From Lonsdalea quercina subsp. quercina (lineage in GTDB: Bacteria; Pseudomonadota; Gammaproteobacteria; Enterobacterales; Enterobacteriaceae), in contig NZ_JIBO01000006.1 in assembly GCF_000688655.1 (NCBI RefSeq), forward strand, positions 250,717 through 268,110: DNA of 17,394 nucleotides. The letters run 5' to 3'. Positions within the stretch are counted from its first letter, which is position 1, and the number at the start of each line of letters is the position of its first letter. The notes beneath the pieces were generated by a model. The model saw only the letters and a program-made list of their open reading frames with translations, did no database searches and had not been told where the DNA came from. Below, piece after piece: positions 6,647-15,952 of the stretch. A program made the translations under genes and the position numbers.

Positions 6647-6734
6647 CTTTTCGTCTACGCTTGTAGGGAGTTCCGACCCTTGTCCCGGCATCCAACCGGG
6701 CAGTCGTTAGGTTTCTTTGAACAAAGGTGATGAA

Positions 6735-7019
6735 ATGAAAAAAACGATAATGTTGAGTGCCGCGCTTTTCGTGATTGCCCCCCTGGCAGCACAGGCATCG
6801 TGTGAAAGCGTTCGTGACGCTATCTCACACAAAATCATCCAGAACGGCGTACCGGAATCTGGCTTCAAGCTGGATATCGTTCCTAACGATCAGGTAGGTC
6901 AAGCTGGCGGACAAGTTGTCGGTCATTGCGAAAACGACTCGCAAAAGATTGTTTATACCCGCTTTGCGGAGGGTGACGCCCCTACGGAAAGCACGCCTAC
7001 AGCGCACGCCCCGCAATAA
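6735..7019 (+). CDS. ynfD: DUF1161 exported protein YnfD
   Basis: 94 aa from the ATG at 6735, chosen over the ATG at 6717 because AAAGGTGA at 6724-6731 is correctly placed and the product then begins with a clean signal peptide, MKKTIMLSAALFVIAPLAAQA, cleaved after residue 21. The mature protein starts SCESVRDAISHKI and contains NGVPESGFKLDIVPNDQ and GQVVGHCENDSQKIVYTR, the blocks that define YnfD/DUF1161. Two cysteines, C23 and the one in GHC, are family-conserved and presumably disulfide-bonded in the periplasm. The tail is low-complexity (Thr, Ala, Pro). Function unknown. It probably shares the ynfB transcript; a weak 5-bp stem (CCCGG/CCGGG) lies in the 88-bp gap. Confidence 0.9.
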   Translation: MKKTIMLSAALFVIAPLAAQASCESVRDAISHKIIQNGVPESGFKLDIVPNDQVGQAGGQVVGHCENDSQKIVYTRFAEGDAPTESTPTAHAPQ

Positions 7020-7036
7020 ATCAGACCCTAGTTTAC

Positions 7037-7068
7037 CGCGTCCCGCGAAATCAACCTCGCGGGACGCG
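7037..7068 (+). terminator. Terminator between ynfD and ndvB
   Basis: CGCGTCCCGCG at 7037-7047 and CGCGGGACGCG at 7058-7068 form an 11-bp perfect GC-rich stem with a 10-base loop, 17 bases after the ynfD stop. The tract that follows is GTTCTTCGCTCT-like, T-rich but interrupted. It sits between convergent genes; the minus-strand side has no T run, so it would serve ndvB only weakly. Confidence 0.65.
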
Positions 7069-7083
7069 TTCTTCGCTCTGCGG

Positions 7084-10000
7084 TTATCGCCCCACAGACG
7101 CCTCTCCGCTGACCCAGACCTCAACCTGATGCAGACCACCATCATCCCGTAGCGGAATCAAACCGTGACTGACGCCCTGACCATCCAGCGTCATGCGATC
7201 CTCATGCTCGCCGCGTTTTACGGTAATGACGTATTGGCTGCCGCCTTCCTGATAGCGGATCTCCAATTGAGGCCAGTGGGCCGGGAGATGCGGCGCGACG
7301 GACAGGCTATCGCCGTGACGAGTGATCCCCAACAGCGACTCGGTGATGAGCCGATAGGACCAGCCCGCAGAACCGGTATACCAGCTCCAGCCGCCGCGTC
7401 CGTTATGAGGATTGACCGCGTAGATGTCGGCACAGATAACGTAAGGCTCGACCTTATAGCGCTGCGCCGATGCCGGTTCCAGACTGTGATTGATCGGGTT
7501 AATCATCGACATCAGCTCCCAGGCGCGTTCGGTATTGCCCATTTCCGCAAAGGCCATCACCGCCCAAATCGCCCCGTGCGTATACTGACCGCCGTTTTCG
7601 CGAACGCCCGGCAGATAACCGCGAATGTAGCCGGGGTTAGGACCATCACCATCGAACGGCGGCATCAGAAGTTTGATGATACCGGACGCATCGTCGATTA
7701 ACTGTTCGTCCAGCGCCTTCATGGCTTTCTGCCGATACGCTTCATCGCCCGCGCCGGACAAGACCGACCAACTCTGCGCGATAGCGTCAATTTTGCACTC
7801 TTCCGACGTGTGTGAACCCAGCATCTCGCCATTATCGAAATAGCCACGACGATACCAGTCACCATCCCAGGCGTGGGTATTCAAGTTCTCTTTCAGCGTC
7901 GCCGCGTTATCCCGATAAAAATCAGCCTTCTCCGCCAGGCCACGCGTCTCAGCCAGCCTTGCATAGCGCTGCAATACGGTATATAGGAAGAAGCCAAGCC
8001 AGACACTCTCCCCCCGGCCTTGCAATCCCACCAGATTCATACCGTCATTCCAGTCGCCACAGCCCATCAACGGTAGCCCGTGCTGCCCCATCCTCAGACC
8101 ATTTGCTATCGCGCGTTCGCCATGCTGCCACAGCGTTTCTATCGTAGAGCTGATACCCGGCTGTTCATAGCTCGACTCTTCGCCGGGGTTGAGCAAACGT
8201 CCTTCAAGATAGGGCACCGGCTGATCCAGCACGGCGATATCGCCGGTGACCTCCACGTAATGGCAAATAGCCAAAGGGAGCCAGAGATAGTCGTCCGAGC
8301 AGCGCGTGCGCACGCCGTTACCCAGCGGCGGATGCCACCAGTGCTGAACATCCCCTTCGATAAACTGACGTGAGGCGCAAAGGAGGATTTGCTCGCGCAT
8401 CCGCTCCGGCGCGATATGTGTCAGCGCCAGCGAATCCTGCAACTGGTCGCGGAAACCAAATGCCCCCCCGGATTGATAGTATCCGCTGCGGGCGTTGATA
8501 CGGCAGGCCAGCGTCTGATAAAGCAGCCAGCCGTTCGCCAGCAGATTGGTGGCCGGGTCCGGCGTCGTGATCTGCATTTTTCCCACAATGGCGCGCCAAT
8601 ATTGCTGCACGCGTTCCAGCTCGCTGCGCGCGCGAGTTTCGCCAAGATATTGCTGCATCAGTGCTTCCGCCTGCGCAGTATCCTGTCCTACGCCCAGCGT
8701 GAAAATCAGCGTATGCTGGTCGCCGTCGATCAGCGCAAGCGCCGACTGTACCGCGCCGCACGGGTCGAATCCCGCACCGCTTCTGTCGGAGAGACGACGC
8801 AGCTTCAGCGCTGCAGGCACCATTCGCGAACCGTTGCGACCCAAAAATTCGCGCCGGTCGCCACAGATGGAACAATGCGCGCCGGTCACGGCAAAGAATG
8901 CGGTTCGCTCTGAACCATTGCCGGTATAGTAGTTCTTGGCCAATATCGAGCATCCGCGCTCGACCGGCGTTCCCTGCGTCACGATGTGCATCGCGGACTT
9001 GGATCGCAGATCGCCAAGCACCCACTCAGCATATCCGGTGGCGGAAAGTTTACGCGGCCGCCCAGATTTATTGGTCAACGTCAGGATAAACAGTTTTACC
9101 GGCGCGTCTTCAGCGACAAACACCGTCAGCTCGCTGTCGATCCCTGACTCGCGATGTTCAAACACGCTATACCCGAACCCATGGCGCGTCAGGTAGGCTC
9201 CCCGTCCTCTGACCGGCAGCGCCATCGGCGACCATACGTGACCGCTCTCTTCATCGCGCAGATAGAAAGCTTCGCCGGAGGCGTCGCTGACCGGATCGTT
9301 TTCCCACGGGGTCAGGCGATATTCATGAGCGTTTTCGTACCAGGTATAGGCCTGACCGCTCTCGGAGACCACCGTGCCGAACTCCCGGTTGGCGATCACA
9401 TTGGACCACGGCGCCGGCGTGTTTTCCCCTTCGTTCAGGACGATGTGATACTCGCGCCCCTCCTCAGAAAATCCGCCCATGCCGTTAAAGAACTGCAACT
9501 GACTGACGTCCGGGGTGAACGGCGTATGACGGTCCGGCAGCGCGGGGCTGATAGGAATGAGCGGTTTTTGCAGCAATAGCGTGTTCTGCATCCGCTGATT
9601 CAGTTGCTCGATCACGCTCTCGCCGCGGTCGTCCAGAACGATAGTGGCCGCGCTCATCAGCAGTATGCGATCTTCGTGGGACATGTGTATATCGCCTCGC
9701 ACGAAGATGCCGCCGGGTTTATCCAGTTGGCTGGACGCATCGCCTGCGGAAATCAGGCCCAAAATCTGGTTTTGCAGATCTTGCTGATAGCCGCCGAGGT
9801 CGGCATTGATAATCACCAGATCTACCGGCAGCCCTTTCATACGCCAGTAGCTGTGAGCCTGAACCAACGTCGCGACCAACCCGATATTGACGCTGCTGCT
9901 AACGGACAACAGCACAATCGGTAAATCGCCGGAAATTGCGTTCCCCCACAGCCCCGACTGCCCGCGTCGGTTCGCCATGATCGTCTGCGCATCGGCCCGC

Positions 10001-13000
10001 AACTCCTGCGTCGGGAATAGCACGCCGCCCGCCAACCGGTTAAACAGGCTCGCATCATCTTCATTGGCATTCAGCTGGCGCAGGACGATTTGACTGTGGG
10101 AGCGAGCCAGCTCGAACACGCGATCCGCGATATTGCGGTCACGGTATTTTTCCAGCAGAGCAATGGTTGGGTCTCGCGCCTCGGTGATGCCGTAGACCAA
10201 ATCGACCACGACGGGAATGCCCGGCTCTAGTTGGATCCGCTGGCGGACCGCCATGATTGGGTCAAGCACCCCGCCCGCGCTATTGGCAAGTGCGCCGTCT
10301 CGTTCCAACGCCAACGGCGTTGCGCTGTTGCGGCCCCGGCCGATAAAGGCGGCGCGGTCGGTTTCAAAGGAGGTCGCCCCGCTGTTATGACCATGAACGA
10401 CCATCGTATGGAATAACCACGGGCACGCTTCTTCCGGCTCTCGCGGACGGCGATGACAGAGAATCGCGTCCTGCTCCGGCAACAGCTCCGTCTGTACGAA
10501 CAGATTGCTAAAGGCCGGATGCGCGAGATCGTTAGCCGCCGATGCCAGCACCACTTCGGCATAGGAGGTTATCTCAATGCTACGGGGCTGACGGCCGCGA
10601 TGAACCAACGTCAGACGACGTAGCTCAATATCATCTTCCGGCGACACCACCACATGAGTATGTACGGTCAGCGAACCATTGACGCGGATGAACTCCGCGC
10701 CCGCGTCTGTGAACACGATGCGATGCTGTCCTTCCTGACCGGCCACGGGCTGCCAGGTATTGCTCCACACTTCCCCGGTCGCCGTATCTTTCAGGTAGCA
10801 AAATGATCCCCGGTTATCGCAGGTGCTATCCTGACGCCAACGCGTTAGCGCCAAATCGCGCCAGCGGCTGTAACCGCCACCGCCCTGCGTCAACATCAGG
10901 TGGTAATCGGCGTTGGACAGCAGCTGGACTTCCGGGATCGGGCTGTCGACATCGCTAAATTCTCGAATATCATACTTCGCGGGTTTGAGTACCCCTTCAT
11001 GCGACTCGAAGTGTCGGCGCGGTCGATACATCTCAACCACCTCGGACATTCGCTCTTGCAGCAAAAGTCGCGCAGACTGAAACATCGGGTTACTAGCGAA
11101 ACGTTCCACCATGGGCGCATCGAGCAGTACGTGGGATAGCGCAAGCAGCCCCATCCCCTGATGATGCGCCATGTATGAGCGAATGATGGCGTAAAACTGA
11201 CCTTGCGCCAGACGCGACGTCGTATAGTCCAGCGCCTCATAGAAACCGTAATTCCCTCGGGCGCCATTATTCTCCAGCGTCGTCAGGTTCTCGCACGCTT
11301 TGGCGGGATTAATCATCAACGCCAGTAAGGTGGCATAAGGCGCGACCACCGTATCGTCGCCCAGTCCGCGCCGCAGCCCCAGGCCGGGCACGCCGAACGC
11401 GTGATACTGATAATTGCGGTTGGCGTCAAAGGTATAGTAGCTCGACTCGGAAATGCCCCACGGCACGCCGCGAATCTTACCCCACGCCATCTGGCGGTTC
11501 ACCGCGGACTGGCTCATCAGCTCCAGCAACGTCCCGGGGTAGTCCGGCATGACCAACTGCGGCATCAGATATTCAAACATCGATCCGCTCCACGACATCA
11601 GCGCCGGTTCGTTATCAATCACCGTAAACAGCCGCCCCAACGCGTACCAGCTTTTGGTCGGCAATTGATTAGCCGAGACGGCGACGAAGTTCGTCAGTCT
11701 CACTTCTGACGGCAGCAGGTCATAACTGCTGCTGTCCATGACGTTGGCATCGCAGTTGTAACCCACGCTGAGCAGATGCGTCACCGGGTTATAGAGGAAC
11801 CGGAAATCCATATTGGCGTGGTCGCTCAGGCGTTGTTCCAGCTCGGACAGAATTGACAACCGCTGACGCGCCAGTTCGATGGCGGAGGACATGGCGATAG
11901 CGTGCGCCGTCGTGACCGACGGCGTGTACTGCGCCAACCAGACCAGCGAGGGTAGCGTGGTGACGGCGCGGTCCTCTTCCGTCATCCAGCCCAACAGCTG
12001 AGACCATTCCTGACTGATCCCGCTGATCTGGGCGTCCAGACTCTCGGCCCACTGGCGAATAACATGACTTTCAGCCGCGGCCAGCTCAGCCAACGCATGG
12101 CTTAACCCCAGCATCGCCTGTAGCTCGGCGTCGAAGCGAAACAGCGGCGCCTCATGCGCCGAGGCCCATTTTTTACGGAGCTGATTCAGCACGCCGGGCG
12201 CGCGCGTCCAAACGCGTTCGAGCAGCGACAGCGTGTCATCCAGCCCCGCCAGAATCCGGTTCACATCCATGACCGGCTGCGTACGCATAGCGACCAACCC
12301 TGAACGGAGCGTCAACAAATGTCCCGCCAGGTTGCCGCTGTCGACGCTGGAGATATAGCGTGGTGCCAGAGGCGTCAGGGTGTCAGTGCTGTACCAGTTG
12401 TAAAGGTGACCGCGAAAATGCGCCATTTTGTCGAGCGTATCCAGCGTCAGCGATGTCCGGTTGATCACGCTGGCCTGACTGACATAGCCGAAGTCCCATG
12501 CCGTCAGATTCGCCAACAGCGCCAGGCCGATGTTGGTCGGCGAGGTTCGGCGCGCAATAATCGGTCCTGGCTCTTCCTGAAAGTTATCCGGCGGCAGCCA
12601 GTTTTCTTCTGCGGTGACGAACGTTTCAAAAAACAACCAAATCTCACGGCTATGCTCGCGCAGCCGCCGACGTTGATCGTCCGTCAGCCCCGCTTTCTTC
12701 CGCTGCGGCTCCCGGCTTAACCAACACAGCAAGCGCGGCGACAGTAGCCATAGCACGCCCAGCGGAACGGAAACCACCTGTAACAGCGGATTTAAGTAGG
12801 CCGTCAGCGCCATCAGCAGCACCGCCGCGACCGGATTAGCCCACATCACCAGATAGTATTGTTGGGGGGCGTTGACGCGGCGCAGCAGATGATGACCGAG
12901 TCCCGCATCCAGACTCACCCAGTCTTGCAGGTGTCGCTTGCTGATCGCCAGACGCCACAGCGTCACGCCGATCGCTCGCAGGGTATTGACGCTTTCATAC

Positions 13001-15702
13001 GGCAGCGTCGACAGGTTCATTCCAACACGCATCAGTCGCTGCAACGCAGTATTGAACACGGTTCGTAAGTGCTGCGAGAACGTGCGCCGCCGATTTTTTC
13101 TGATCAGTTGATAAATCAGCGTTAGCACGGTAGGCAATAGCAGAACCATAGCGACGGCCGTCAGCCAATTCGCCGGATTGGGCGCCCAGGTTAATGCGTA
13201 AAACAGCACGATCAACAGACTCGGGGAATACAAACTCCGCCGGAGGTTATCCAGCAGCTTCCAGCGGGACAACCCGCTCAACGGATTGGCGACGCGCCGA
13301 CGGTCTTCCCGCCTAACGTAAAAACCCAGCCAGTTCAACAGTTGCCAGTCCCCGCGGACCCAACGGGTGCGCCGCGCCATATCGGCCAGATAACAGGTGG
13401 GATACTGTTCATACAGCAATACATCGCTTAACAGCCCGGAACGGGCATAGCACCCTTCGAGTAAGTCGTGGCTCAGTACCAGGTTTTCCGGACAGGAGCC
13501 TTCGTTAGCACGGCTAAACGTATCGACGTCGTAGATCCCCTTGCCGACGAAAGATCCTTCGCTAAACAAATCCTGATAAATATCCGACGCCATGAACGAA
13601 TAGGGATCGTTGCCGGGAATGGCGCTGGACAACGCCGCGTACCGGCTCTGGCCATAACGGGGGATTTCCTCCGCCAGACGCGGCTGCAAAATACCGTATC
13701 CGGCAACCACGCGCCCTTTGTCCACATCGAAAACAGGCTGGTTAAGCGGATGCGCCATTGCGCCCACCATCTTGTGCGCGGCGTCGCGCGGCAAGACGGT
13801 ATCGCTATCCAGCGTGATGACATATTTGATGTCGTCCAGCGCTTGGCGCTGGTTGCCGACGACGGTGTCGAATTCATGACTCTGCTGGCGCAGCCAGCGG
13901 TTTACCGCCTGAAGCTTGCCGCGTTTACGCTCATAACCCATCCAGACGCCCTGCTTCTCATTCCACTGAGGATCGCGGTGCAACAGAAAGAACAAAGCGT
14001 CGACCGGGTTCGCATACCGCTGGTTCAAGCGGTGAATGTGCTGGCTGGCATAGGCCAGCAGCTCGTCGTGCCACGGCTGCGTCTGGGTGGTGGAGTCCGG
14101 AAAATCCGTCAGCAGCGCAAAATAGAGATTTGGAGAGACGTTGCTGAGATAGCAGACTTCCAGGCTATTGATCAGCTTATCGACGCTGGCCCGGCTGCTG
14201 AGCAGGCATGGGATAACGACCAGCGTCCGAGAGTCCGAGGGTATGCCCGTGGAAAAGTCGAGTCTCGGCAGCGGGCTTGGCGTCCGCGTTTGCAGGGTGG
14301 CATCGCCCAGCAGATCCAGCACCAGTTGGCTAAAGACGATGACCGCGGGGATCGCCATCAGCCATAGCGTCCATCCTATGCCGGCTTCGTGGGTTCTCAA
14401 TAGCAGATCGGCGCTCAGCGCGGTGGTCAACAGACTCAGGCTGCCTAGCCACGACAGAAGCGGCTCCTGATTGAACCAATGTCGCAGCCGCGTAAACGGT
14501 GGATAATGCACCTGAAGTTGCTGTTCCAGCGCAGCCCGGCCTTTGTCCACCAGGTAGTAACCGACGTGGCGCTTGCGCCCGCCTTCCGGCGCCGCTTTCG
14601 CCATCGCCAGAACGGCATCCGCCACCTCAATTTCGCTGTAGGGACACTGCCGGGACAGAATTTCGATGGTATGACGATAGTAATCTCGGGTATCAAAATG
14701 CATGGCGGCGTAAATGCCAGCGGGATCCTGCAATAATCTCTGTTCAACCAGACTCATCGACTCCGCAAAATCCGGCCAGTTGGTCTCGCTGAGCTGGCGC
14801 AGGCTGGCGATGCTGTTGCTGACCGAGAGCTGATTGATTGCCTGCTGCTGGTTGAAGCGGTGGATCATGGCGTCGGTGGTCAACCCCTCCTCGGCCAGCC
14901 GTTGCTCCACCCAGGTCAGCGGCAGCGCCAACATGTTGCCATGACCGCGCAGGCGACGAACCATTTCCGCCACAAACGAGTTGGAACGCGGTGGGTTGGA
15001 CCGCGCCATATCGGCAATGATGATAATCAGGTTGGACGGATCGATTTCAGCGCCTTCCAGAAACTTATCGACCCAGGCATCGGCAAGATTGCGCTCCTGC
15101 TGCGCGGTAGCCACCTTCACGCTGACGCGTCTGAGGTTGTCGATAATGGCGAGCCGCAGCATCGCGGGCAACGCCCATAGTTCGCTGAGCGTCAGCGGCG
15201 TAATTTCCTGATAAGCGGATATATACCGCATTAACGTCTTGGCATCGAAGCGGCCGTCGCCATGGGCGATGGCTTCAGTCGCGATGTCGTAAATGCGCGG
15301 TCCATTAAACGGTGCACCCAACTGCGGCAGCCCCTTGCCGAAGTTTTTCGGCAAATGCTGAAAAACCGCGCGAATGTGTTCTTCAATCAGATAGAAGTTA
15401 TCAAGCAGCCATTCCCCTGCCGGTGTAATCGCCGTTTTATCACTGGCGTTGATTACATCACAACTGCGGGTGAGTACCGTCTCATGCTCCGCCAGGTTTT
15501 TCAGCAAATAATACGGCGCATTTTCCTGTGTCAGTTTGTGGGAACGAGCCAATTTTCGGCCATAACGCTCCATTTGGTCGGCCGAAAACAATTCGGCTTT
15601 AATGGTCGTGTCGGGGTGTTCGCCAGGCTTCAGCATCGGCCCTTTTACGGGAAATGTGGGACGTGGTTCAGACTTAAACCAAGCAAGGAAATTTTTATTC
15701 AC
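7084..15702 (-). CDS. ndvB: Cyclic beta-1,2-glucan synthase (NdvB/ChvB/Cgs type)
   Basis: A 2872-aa inner-membrane enzyme, the size of Rhizobium NdvB and Brucella Cgs (about 2830-2870 aa), expected to build beta-1,2-glucan from UDP-glucose on a self-glucosylated protein, set its length and cyclise it. Domains in order: an N-terminal region (1-410); membrane segments near 417-465; a GT84 domain with ITLDSDT (D632, D634) and RRTRW (777-781); more membrane segments near 821-861 and 948-995; a glucoamylase-like central domain (SWSGSMFEYLMP near 1369-1380, AHHQGMG near 1510), which in studied synthases does the cyclisation; two GH94-type beta-sandwich domains near 1690 and 2200; and a C-terminal GH94 phosphorylase domain with QHWWHPP (about 2453-2459) and GDWNDG (2549-2554), holding the catalytic aspartate. 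The frame is intact and all catalytic blocks are present. Start is GTG at 15702 with AGGAGT six bases upstream. No ndvA-type ABC exporter is in the window. Confidence 0.9.
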   Translation of the reverse strand: MNKNFLAWFKSEPRPTFPVKGPMLKPGEHPDTTIKAELFSADQMERYGRKLARSHKLTQENAPYYLLKNLAEHETVLTRSCDVINASDKTAITPAGEWLLDNFYLIEEHIRAVFQHLPKNFGKGLPQLGAPFNGPRIYDIATEAIAHGDGRFDAKTLMRYISAYQEITPLTLSELWALPAMLRLAIIDNLRRVSVKVATAQQERNLADAWVDKFLEGAEIDPSNLIIIIADMARSNPPRSNSFVAEMVRRLRGHGNMLALPLTWVEQRLAEEGLTTDAMIHRFNQQQAINQLSVSNSIASLRQLSETNWPDFAESMSLVEQRLLQDPAGIYAAMHFDTRDYYRHTIEILSRQCPYSEIEVADAVLAMAKAAPEGGRKRHVGYYLVDKGRAALEQQLQVHYPPFTRLRHWFNQEPLLSWLGSLSLLTTALSADLLLRTHEAGIGWTLWLMAIPAVIVFSQLVLDLLGDATLQTRTPSPLPRLDFSTGIPSDSRTLVVIPCLLSSRASVDKLINSLEVCYLSNVSPNLYFALLTDFPDSTTQTQPWHDELLAYASQHIHRLNQRYANPVDALFFLLHRDPQWNEKQGVWMGYERKRGKLQAVNRWLRQQSHEFDTVVGNQRQALDDIKYVITLDSDTVLPRDAAHKMVGAMAHPLNQPVFDVDKGRVVAGYGILQPRLAEEIPRYGQSRYAALSSAIPGNDPYSFMASDIYQDLFSEGSFVGKGIYDVDTFSRANEGSCPENLVLSHDLLEGCYARSGLLSDVLLYEQYPTCYLADMARRTRWVRGDWQLLNWLGFYVRREDRRRVANPLSGLSRWKLLDNLRRSLYSPSLLIVLFYALTWAPNPANWLTAVAMVLLLPTVLTLIYQLIRKNRRRTFSQHLRTVFNTALQRLMRVGMNLSTLPYESVNTLRAIGVTLWRLAISKRHLQDWVSLDAGLGHHLLRRVNAPQQYYLVMWANPVAAVLLMALTAYLNPLLQVVSVPLGVLWLLSPRLLCWLSREPQRKKAGLTDDQRRRLREHSREIWLFFETFVTAEENWLPPDNFQEEPGPIIARRTSPTNIGLALLANLTAWDFGYVSQASVINRTSLTLDTLDKMAHFRGHLYNWYSTDTLTPLAPRYISSVDSGNLAGHLLTLRSGLVAMRTQPVMDVNRILAGLDDTLSLLERVWTRAPGVLNQLRKKWASAHEAPLFRFDAELQAMLGLSHALAELAAAESHVIRQWAESLDAQISGISQEWSQLLGWMTEEDRAVTTLPSLVWLAQYTPSVTTAHAIAMSSAIELARQRLSILSELEQRLSDHANMDFRFLYNPVTHLLSVGYNCDANVMDSSSYDLLPSEVRLTNFVAVSANQLPTKSWYALGRLFTVIDNEPALMSWSGSMFEYLMPQLVMPDYPGTLLELMSQSAVNRQMAWGKIRGVPWGISESSYYTFDANRNYQYHAFGVPGLGLRRGLGDDTVVAPYATLLALMINPAKACENLTTLENNGARGNYGFYEALDYTTSRLAQGQFYAIIRSYMAHHQGMGLLALSHVLLDAPMVERFASNPMFQSARLLLQERMSEVVEMYRPRRHFESHEGVLKPAKYDIREFSDVDSPIPEVQLLSNADYHLMLTQGGGGYSRWRDLALTRWRQDSTCDNRGSFCYLKDTATGEVWSNTWQPVAGQEGQHRIVFTDAGAEFIRVNGSLTVHTHVVVSPEDDIELRRLTLVHRGRQPRSIEITSYAEVVLASAANDLAHPAFSNLFVQTELLPEQDAILCHRRPREPEEACPWLFHTMVVHGHNSGATSFETDRAAFIGRGRNSATPLALERDGALANSAGGVLDPIMAVRQRIQLEPGIPVVVDLVYGITEARDPTIALLEKYRDRNIADRVFELARSHSQIVLRQLNANEDDASLFNRLAGGVLFPTQELRADAQTIMANRRGQSGLWGNAISGDLPIVLLSVSSSVNIGLVATLVQAHSYWRMKGLPVDLVIINADLGGYQQDLQNQILGLISAGDASSQLDKPGGIFVRGDIHMSHEDRILLMSAATIVLDDRGESVIEQLNQRMQNTLLLQKPLIPISPALPDRHTPFTPDVSQLQFFNGMGGFSEEGREYHIVLNEGENTPAPWSNVIANREFGTVVSESGQAYTWYENAHEYRLTPWENDPVSDASGEAFYLRDEESGHVWSPMALPVRGRGAYLTRHGFGYSVFEHRESGIDSELTVFVAEDAPVKLFILTLTNKSGRPRKLSATGYAEWVLGDLRSKSAMHIVTQGTPVERGCSILAKNYYTGNGSERTAFFAVTGAHCSICGDRREFLGRNGSRMVPAALKLRRLSDRSGAGFDPCGAVQSALALIDGDQHTLIFTLGVGQDTAQAEALMQQYLGETRARSELERVQQYWRAIVGKMQITTPDPATNLLANGWLLYQTLACRINARSGYYQSGGAFGFRDQLQDSLALTHIAPERMREQILLCASRQFIEGDVQHWWHPPLGNGVRTRCSDDYLWLPLAICHYVEVTGDIAVLDQPVPYLEGRLLNPGEESSYEQPGISSTIETLWQHGERAIANGLRMGQHGLPLMGCGDWNDGMNLVGLQGRGESVWLGFFLYTVLQRYARLAETRGLAEKADFYRDNAATLKENLNTHAWDGDWYRRGYFDNGEMLGSHTSEECKIDAIAQSWSVLSGAGDEAYRQKAMKALDEQLIDDASGIIKLLMPPFDGDGPNPGYIRGYLPGVRENGGQYTHGAIWAVMAFAEMGNTERAWELMSMINPINHSLEPASAQRYKVEPYVICADIYAVNPHNGRGGWSWYTGSAGWSYRLITESLLGITRHGDSLSVAPHLPAHWPQLEIRYQEGGSQYVITVKRGEHEDRMTLDGQGVSHGLIPLRDDGGLHQVEVWVSGEASVGR

Positions 15703-15708
15703 GCAGAT

Positions 15709-15714
15709 ACTCCT
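15709..15714 (-). promoter_or_regulatory. Ribosome binding site fixing the GTG start of ndvB
   Basis: AGGAGT with a six-base spacer to GTG at 15700-15702. The same frame is open 14 codons further to an ATG at 15744, but that extension contains the Shine-Dalgarno itself and has no ribosome site of its own. The protein then begins MNKNFLAWFKSEPRP. Confidence 0.7.
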
Positions 15715-15791
15715 GAGCACGGACGCCAAAAGGCAGCCAATCACACTGCAGGAAAGTGTTCGTGCTTGATAATGGGAATCAGTGAATGGTG

Positions 15792-15816
15792 AAAAACCGT
15801 GACTTCACGAAGTCAC
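15792..15816 (-). promoter_or_regulatory. 18-bp palindrome followed by T5 in the ndvB upstream region
   Basis: GTGACTTC and GAAGTCAC form an 8-bp inverted repeat with a 2-base centre (15799-15816). On the minus strand it is followed by GG and TTTTT (15792-15796). It reads either as a second, back-up terminator for bioD2, as a leader terminator (attenuator) in front of ndvB if the ndvB promoter is upstream of it, or as an operator. As RNA it would be a 7-bp stem with a four-base loop. It lies 97 bases before the ndvB start. Confidence 0.45.
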
Positions 15817-15826
15817 TGCGGGCTAC

Positions 15827-15855
15827 GTGTTAAAAGTAGCAAAGTCTGATGTAAA
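15827..15855 (-). promoter_or_regulatory. Weak candidate promoter for ndvB
   Basis: On the minus strand TTTACA (15850-15855, five of six to the -35 consensus), 17-bp spacer, then TAACAC (15827-15832, poor -10). The predicted start, near 15820, would place the 18-bp palindrome at the very 5' end of the transcript. The -10 is weak, so this is only a suggestion. Confidence 0.25.
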
Positions 15856-15881
15856 CGCTCAACTTTCGAGCGATGGAACCC

Positions 15882-15904
15882 AAAACCCGGCAAGAATCGC
15901 CGGG
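15882..15904 (-). terminator. Intrinsic terminator of bioD2
   Basis: On the minus strand CCCGGC and GCCGGG form a 6-bp GC stem with a 7-base loop followed by TTTTGGG, about 48 bases after the bioD2 stop. The plus strand also reads hairpin plus TTTAT, so some two-way activity is possible. Confidence 0.7.
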
Positions 15905-15952
15905 TTTATGAACGCGGGGGGACTGACCGGCGTGAAAGCGCCGCTCGATAGG

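Noticed and set aside
6717..6734. Six-codon extension of ynfD (MNKGDE)
   Set aside because: It would place an acidic stretch before the signal peptide and includes the ribosome site of the ATG at 6735.
13468..14367. 299-codon plus-strand ORF antisense to ndvB
   Set aside because: Lies fully inside the GT84 coding region on the opposite strand; composition is the reverse reading of a GC-rich gene, no ribosome site, no recognisable domain.
15703..15744. 14-codon extension of ndvB to an ATG at 15744
   Set aside because: It would translate through the AGGAGT ribosome site; GTG at 15702 has the correct spacing.
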